Assembly: GCF_040214835.1 (NCBI RefSeq)
Contig: NZ_CP157874.1
Location: 1,368,001 to 1,432,000, forward strand
DNA length: 64,000 nt
DNA from: Pseudomonas asiatica
GTDB taxonomy: Bacteria > Pseudomonadota > Gammaproteobacteria > Pseudomonadales > Pseudomonadaceae
Reading direction: 5' to 3'
Part shown: positions 60,378-64,000 of the stretch, in pieces
How the letters are laid out: every line of letters starts with the position of its first letter
Numbering within the stretch: the first letter of the stretch is position 1
The notes under the pieces: generated by a model
What the model saw: the letters and a program-made list of their open reading frames with translations, nothing else
Told to the model about the DNA's origin: nothing
Database searches by the model: none
Program-made: the position numbers and the translations under genes

Positions 60378-62202
60378 TGTGCCTGGGTCACCCGACCCGG
60401 TACCGGGCAAACCTCACACTGTGGCCGATCGATTGAGCTGGGCGGAAATCCGCCGCCTGGCCCTGCATCACAAGAAAAACCTCTGGTCCGCCAACCTCAT
60501 CGCCGTATTGGCGGCCTGCTGCAGCGTGCCTATCCCGCTGCTGCTGCCGCTGCTGGTGGACGAAGTGCTGCTGGGCCATGGCGATGCCGCGCTGAAGTGG
60601 ATGAACCACCTGCTGCCGTCCAGTTGGCAGGTGGCCGCGGGCTACATCGGCCTGATGCTGCTGCTGACCCTGTGCCTGCGCCTGGCCGCCCTGGCGTTCA
60701 ACGTGATCCAGGCCAAGCTGTTCGCCGGCCTGGCCAAGGACATCGTCTACCGCCTGCGCATTCGGCTGATCGAGCGGCTCAAGCGCATCTCGCTGAAGGA
60801 ATACGAAAGCCTGGGCAGCGGCACGGTGACCACCCACCTGGTAACCGATCTGGACACCCTCGACAAGTTCGTCGGCGAAACCCTGAGCCGCTTCCTGGTG
60901 GCCATGCTGACCCTGACCGGCACGGCGGCCATCCTGATCTGGATGCACTGGCAGCTGGCCTTGCTGATCTTGCTGTTCAACCCGCTGGTGATCTACTTCA
61001 CCGTGCAGCTGGGCAAGCGCGTCAAGCACCTGAAAAAGCTCGAGAACGACAGCACCGCACGGTTTACCCAGGCGCTGGCGGAAACCCTCGACGCCATTCA
61101 GGAGATCCGCGCCGGCAACCGCCAGGGCTACTTCCTCGGTCGCCTTGGCCTGCGCGCCCGCGAAGTGCGGGACTATGCAGTGGACTCGCAGTGGAAGAGC
61201 GATGCCAGCGGCCGCGCCAGTGGCCTGCTGTTCCAGTTCGGTATCGATATCTTCCGCGCCGCGGCCATGCTCACCGTGCTGTTCTCCGACCTGTCGATCG
61301 GCCAGATGCTGGCGGTGTTCAGCTACCTGTGGTTCATGATCGGCCCGGTGGAGCAGCTGCTCAACCTGCAATACGCCTACTACGCCGCCGGTGGTGCGCT
61401 GAGCCGCCTCAACGAACTGCTGGCCCGCGACGACGAGCCGCAGTACCCGGCTGCCAGCGACCCGTTCGCCGGCCGCGAGACGGTGGGCATCGAAGTGCGC
61501 GACCTGCGCTTTGCCTATGCCGACGAGCCGGTGCTCGAGCACCTCGACCTGTCTATCGCCCCGGGCGAGAAGGTGGCGATCGTCGGCGCCAGCGGTGGTG
61601 GCAAGAGCACCCTGGTGCAGCTATTGCTGGGCCTCTACAGCGCCCAGGCCGGCACCATCCGCTTTGGCGGCGCCAGCCTGCAGGAAATCGGCCTGGAAAC
61701 CCTGCGTGAAAACGTCGCGGTGGTATTGCAGCACCCGTCGTTGTTCAACGACACCGTGCGCGCCAACCTGACCATGGGCCGTGACTGCAGCGACGAGGCC
61801 TGCTGGCAGGCGCTGCGTATTGCCCAGCTGGATGCCACCATCGCCGCGTTGCCGCAGGGCCTGGACAGTGTGGTGGGGCGCTCCGGCGTGCGCTTGTCCG
61901 GTGGCCAGCGCCAGCGCCTGGCCATTGCCCGCATGGTGCTGGCTGAACCCAAGGTGGTGATCCTCGACGAAGCCACCTCGGCCTTGGATGCCGCCACCGA
62001 ATACAACCTGCACCAGGCCCTGGCGCGCTTCCTCAGCGGCCGCACCACTCTGATCATTGCCCACCGCCTGTCGGCGGTGAAACAGGCCGACCGGGTGCTG
62101 GTGTTCGACGGCGGGCACGTGGCCGAGGATGGCGACCATCAGCAGCTGATTGCCGAGGGTGGGTTGTATGCCAAGCTTTACGGGCACCTGCAGCAGAGCT
62201 GA
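60370..62202 (+). CDS. ABC exporter (fused permease-ATPase)
   Basis: A 610-residue half-transporter of the MsbA/MdlB type. Six membrane helices span about 40-330. The ATPase domain spans about 375-605, with Walker A GASGGGKSTL, signature VRLSGGQRQRLAIARM, Walker B VVILDEATSALD and H-loop IIAHRLSAV. The Walker A has GGGKST in place of GSGKST or GCGKST. Substrate unknown; likely a lipid or hydrophobic compound. Start is GTG at 60370 inside the end of the DsbA-like gene, so translation is coupled. Confidence 0.9.
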   Translation: MLDVPGSPDPVPGKPHTVADRLSWAEIRRLALHHKKNLWSANLIAVLAACCSVPIPLLLPLLVDEVLLGHGDAALKWMNHLLPSSWQVAAGYIGLMLLLTLCLRLAALAFNVIQAKLFAGLAKDIVYRLRIRLIERLKRISLKEYESLGSGTVTTHLVTDLDTLDKFVGETLSRFLVAMLTLTGTAAILIWMHWQLALLILLFNPLVIYFTVQLGKRVKHLKKLENDSTARFTQALAETLDAIQEIRAGNRQGYFLGRLGLRAREVRDYAVDSQWKSDASGRASGLLFQFGIDIFRAAAMLTVLFSDLSIGQMLAVFSYLWFMIGPVEQLLNLQYAYYAAGGALSRLNELLARDDEPQYPAASDPFAGRETVGIEVRDLRFAYADEPVLEHLDLSIAPGEKVAIVGASGGGKSTLVQLLLGLYSAQAGTIRFGGASLQEIGLETLRENVAVVLQHPSLFNDTVRANLTMGRDCSDEACWQALRIAQLDATIAALPQGLDSVVGRSGVRLSGGQRQRLAIARMVLAEPKVVILDEATSALDAATEYNLHQALARFLSGRTTLIIAHRLSAVKQADRVLVFDGGHVAEDGDHQQLIAEGGLYAKLYGHLQQS

Positions 62203-62224
62203 ATTTGTGGCAGCCTGTGCGGGC

Positions 62225-62345
62225 CCCTGTGGGAGCGGCCTTGCGTCGCGAAAGGGCCGCAAAGCGGCCCCAGACAATCAAGGCAGGTGCAGAAATTGCC
62301 GGGGCTGCTTTGCAGCCCTTTCGCGACGCAAGGCCGCTCCCACAG
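62225..62345. repeat. REP pair (GCGTCGCGAAAGGGC variant)
   Basis: Inverted arms with the GCCTTGCGTCGCGAAAGGGC sequence (GCGTCGC in place of GTGTCGC), arranged outwards like the pair at 56061. Confidence 0.86.
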
Positions 62346-62476
62346 TGCCAGTACAGGCCATATGCAAATCACCCCCTTTCCTGCCATAAAAAACCCAACC
62401 GCCGGGATGGCAAATGGCCTACGCTGTGCTTTGTCTGGGTTGATTTGCGCCTTATCTGCTCTGTGACAGGGACTCC

Positions 62477-64000
62477 ATGAAGGGACATCGCACTCTAGAA
62501 GCGCCAAAGTTGCTCGGCATCACCTGGCCCTTCATCGCCGTTGTGGTCTTCCAGGTAGCCTTGGGCAGCCTCAGCCTTTATACGCTCTCGGCCGTGCGTG
62601 CCTATGTCGCGGGCGAAAGCCTTTGGTCCAAGGCGCAGAAAGACGCCATCTACTACCTCAACCTGTACGCCGAAACCCGCGACGACAGCACCTACCATCG
62701 CTATCGCCAGGCCATCACCGTGCCCCAGGGCGACCACCAGCTGCGCGAAGTGCTGGACCAGCCCAGCCCCGACCTGGACGCCGCGCGCCAGGCCGTGCTG
62801 CAAGGCGGCAACCACCCCGACGATGTCGAGCGGATCATCTGGTTCTACCGCAACTTCCGCAACGTCAGTTACATGCAGACGGCCATCGACTACTGGGACA
62901 TCGGCGACGACTACCTGGGCAAGCTGGATATGCTGGCCATGGAAATGCGCAGCAGCTTCGCCGCTGGCCCGGTGGACGCCCGCACGGTCAGCGACTGGAA
63001 GGCGCGCATCGTCACCATCAACGAAGGGGTAACCCCGGCCGCCAAGGCGTTCAGCGATGCCTTGGGCGAGGGCTCGCGCATGTTGCTGCGGGTGCTGCTG
63101 ATCACCAACCTGCTGACCGCGATGTTCCTGATTGCCATTGCCTGGCGCCGCTCCAGCAAGCTGTTGGCCCAGCGCCAGGCCTTTGCCAGTGCCCTGCAGG
63201 AAGAAAAGGAGCGGGCGCAGATCACCCTGCAGGCCATTGGCGATGCGGTGATTACCGCTGACGTGGAAGGCAGTATCGGCTACATGAACCCCGCCGCCGA
63301 GCAACTGACCCACTGGCAGGCCGGTCATGCCCAGGGCCTGCCGCTTTCGGCGCTGTTCAGCCTGGTGGACGAGCAGGCCGAGGAAGACGGCCGCAGCCTG
63401 GTCGAACAGGTGCTCAGCGGCAGCCTCAAGGGTGGCGCCGAGCATGCCCGGCTGATCCAGCGCCTGGACGGTAGCACCGTGTCGGTCAACCTGGTCGGTT
63501 CGCCGATCGTCAATGACGGCCAGGTCAGCGGCATCGTGCTGGTGCTGCACGACATGACCCAGGAGCGCCAGTACATCGCCAACCTGTCCTGGCAGGCGAC
63601 CCACGACGCCCTGACCGGCCTGGCCAACCGCCGCGAGTTCGAATACCGCCTGGAGCAGGCGCTCAATGACCTGGCGCGCCAGGCCGGGCGGCATTCGCTG
63701 ATGTTCCTCGACCTCGACCAGTTCAAGCTGGTCAACGATACCTGCGGGCATGCCGCTGGCGACGAGCTGCTGCGGCACATCTGCGCCGTGCTGCAGTCCG
63801 GCCTGCGCGAGGGCGACACCCTGGCCCGGCTGGGGGGTGACGAATTCGGCGTGCTGCTGGAAAACTGCCCGCCCGATCAGGCCGAGCGCATTGCCGAGCA
63901 GCTGCGCCAGCTGGTGCAGAGCCTGCATTTCGTGTGGAAAGGGCGGCCGTTCGTCACCACCGTCAGCGTCGGCCTGGTGCATATGGCCCAGTCCCCCGGC
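62477..64000 (+). CDS. Membrane PAS-GGDEF diguanylate cyclase, 3' part beyond the window
   Basis: The first 508 residues of a sensor protein. Membrane helices at about 14-36 and 203-222 enclose a periplasmic domain. A PAS domain follows (about 245-365: ALQEEKERAQITLQAIGDAV, GYMNPAAEQLTHWQAGHAQG). The GGDEF domain starts at about 372 (HDALTGLANRREFEYRLEQA, SLMFLDLDQFKLVNDTCGHA) and carries the active-site RLGGDEF, with the inhibitory RxxD site REGD five residues upstream. It should make c-di-GMP. The frame is open at 64000; an EAL domain may follow. Confidence 0.92.
   Translation, partial: MKGHRTLEAPKLLGITWPFIAVVVFQVALGSLSLYTLSAVRAYVAGESLWSKAQKDAIYYLNLYAETRDDSTYHRYRQAITVPQGDHQLREVLDQPSPDLDAARQAVLQGGNHPDDVERIIWFYRNFRNVSYMQTAIDYWDIGDDYLGKLDMLAMEMRSSFAAGPVDARTVSDWKARIVTINEGVTPAAKAFSDALGEGSRMLLRVLLITNLLTAMFLIAIAWRRSSKLLAQRQAFASALQEEKERAQITLQAIGDAVITADVEGSIGYMNPAAEQLTHWQAGHAQGLPLSALFSLVDEQAEEDGRSLVEQVLSGSLKGGAEHARLIQRLDGSTVSVNLVGSPIVNDGQVSGIVLVLHDMTQERQYIANLSWQATHDALTGLANRREFEYRLEQALNDLARQAGRHSLMFLDLDQFKLVNDTCGHAAGDELLRHICAVLQSGLREGDTLARLGGDEFGVLLENCPPDQAERIAEQLRQLVQSLHFVWKGRPFVTTVSVGLVHMAQSPG

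Noticed and set aside
2694..62345. Numerous repeated 30-40-bp units that could suggest CRISPR arrays
   Set aside because: They occur as isolated inverted pairs between genes, not as regularly spaced direct repeats with unique spacers, and no cas genes are present. They are REP elements.

Overview
The window is chromosomal DNA of a Pseudomonas of the P. putida group. Gene content and order (tRNA-Val/Asp pairs, nasA, nirBD, prc, minCDE, lpxL, actP, rsmI, the NAGGN operon, mnmC, PPK2, fumC, trhO), the high GC content and the many short palindromic REP elements of the P. putida type all point there. About 54 protein genes, four tRNAs, one insertion sequence and about 25 REP pairs are supported. 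Nothing looks like a prophage, CRISPR array or large genomic island.

Layout. 1-3.6 kb: the end of a BASS-family symporter, rdgC, a tandemly duplicated tRNA-Val/tRNA-Asp unit, and a stand-alone map. 3.7-11.2 kb: nitrate assimilation, with a nitrate reductase fused to a flavoprotein reductase module, then nirBD. Each transcription unit has its own sigma-54-type promoter and a two-hairpin leader with hexaloops ending in a terminator, which fits NasT (ANTAR) antitermination. 11.3-15.9 kb: a PcaQ-like LysR regulator, an FKBP lipoprotein, YkvA behind a perfect pair of inverted DnaA boxes, a small HTH/unknown gene pair behind two palindromic operators, and an EAL protein cut off inside a REP. 16-19.3 kb: prc and a quinone oxidoreductase. 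19.4-25.7 kb: an ABC importer cassette with an alkaline-phosphatase-superfamily hydrolase, a HAD phosphatase and a divergent GntR/UTRA regulator; its substrate is probably an organophosphorus compound. 25.8-33.6 kb: an MscS-type channel, apeB, rluA, minCDE and lpxL. 33.7-42.9 kb: a patatin, MlaA with a serine-hydrolase-like partner, a GH17/beta-glucan synthase protein, a betaine-type binding protein, and yjcH-actP. 43-49.6 kb: an SDR, rsmI, yheU and the NAGGN osmoprotectant operon (asnO-ngg-M42 peptidase). 49.8-64 kb: mnmC, PPK2, an IS3-family element inserted in a REP, an EamA transporter, fumC, DUF2059, BolA, trhO-dsbA-ABC exporter, and the start of a PAS-GGDEF protein that runs off the right edge.

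The most interesting material is regulatory: paired sigma-54 plus ANTAR leaders on two nitrate-assimilation units, a possible self-repression hairpin before rsmI, an operator-flanked two-gene unit of unknown function next to a truncated c-di-GMP gene, and very long perfect REP palindromes. Most genes have close relatives in other P. putida strains, so claims of novelty are modest. Product names come from recognition of family motifs; no database search was run.
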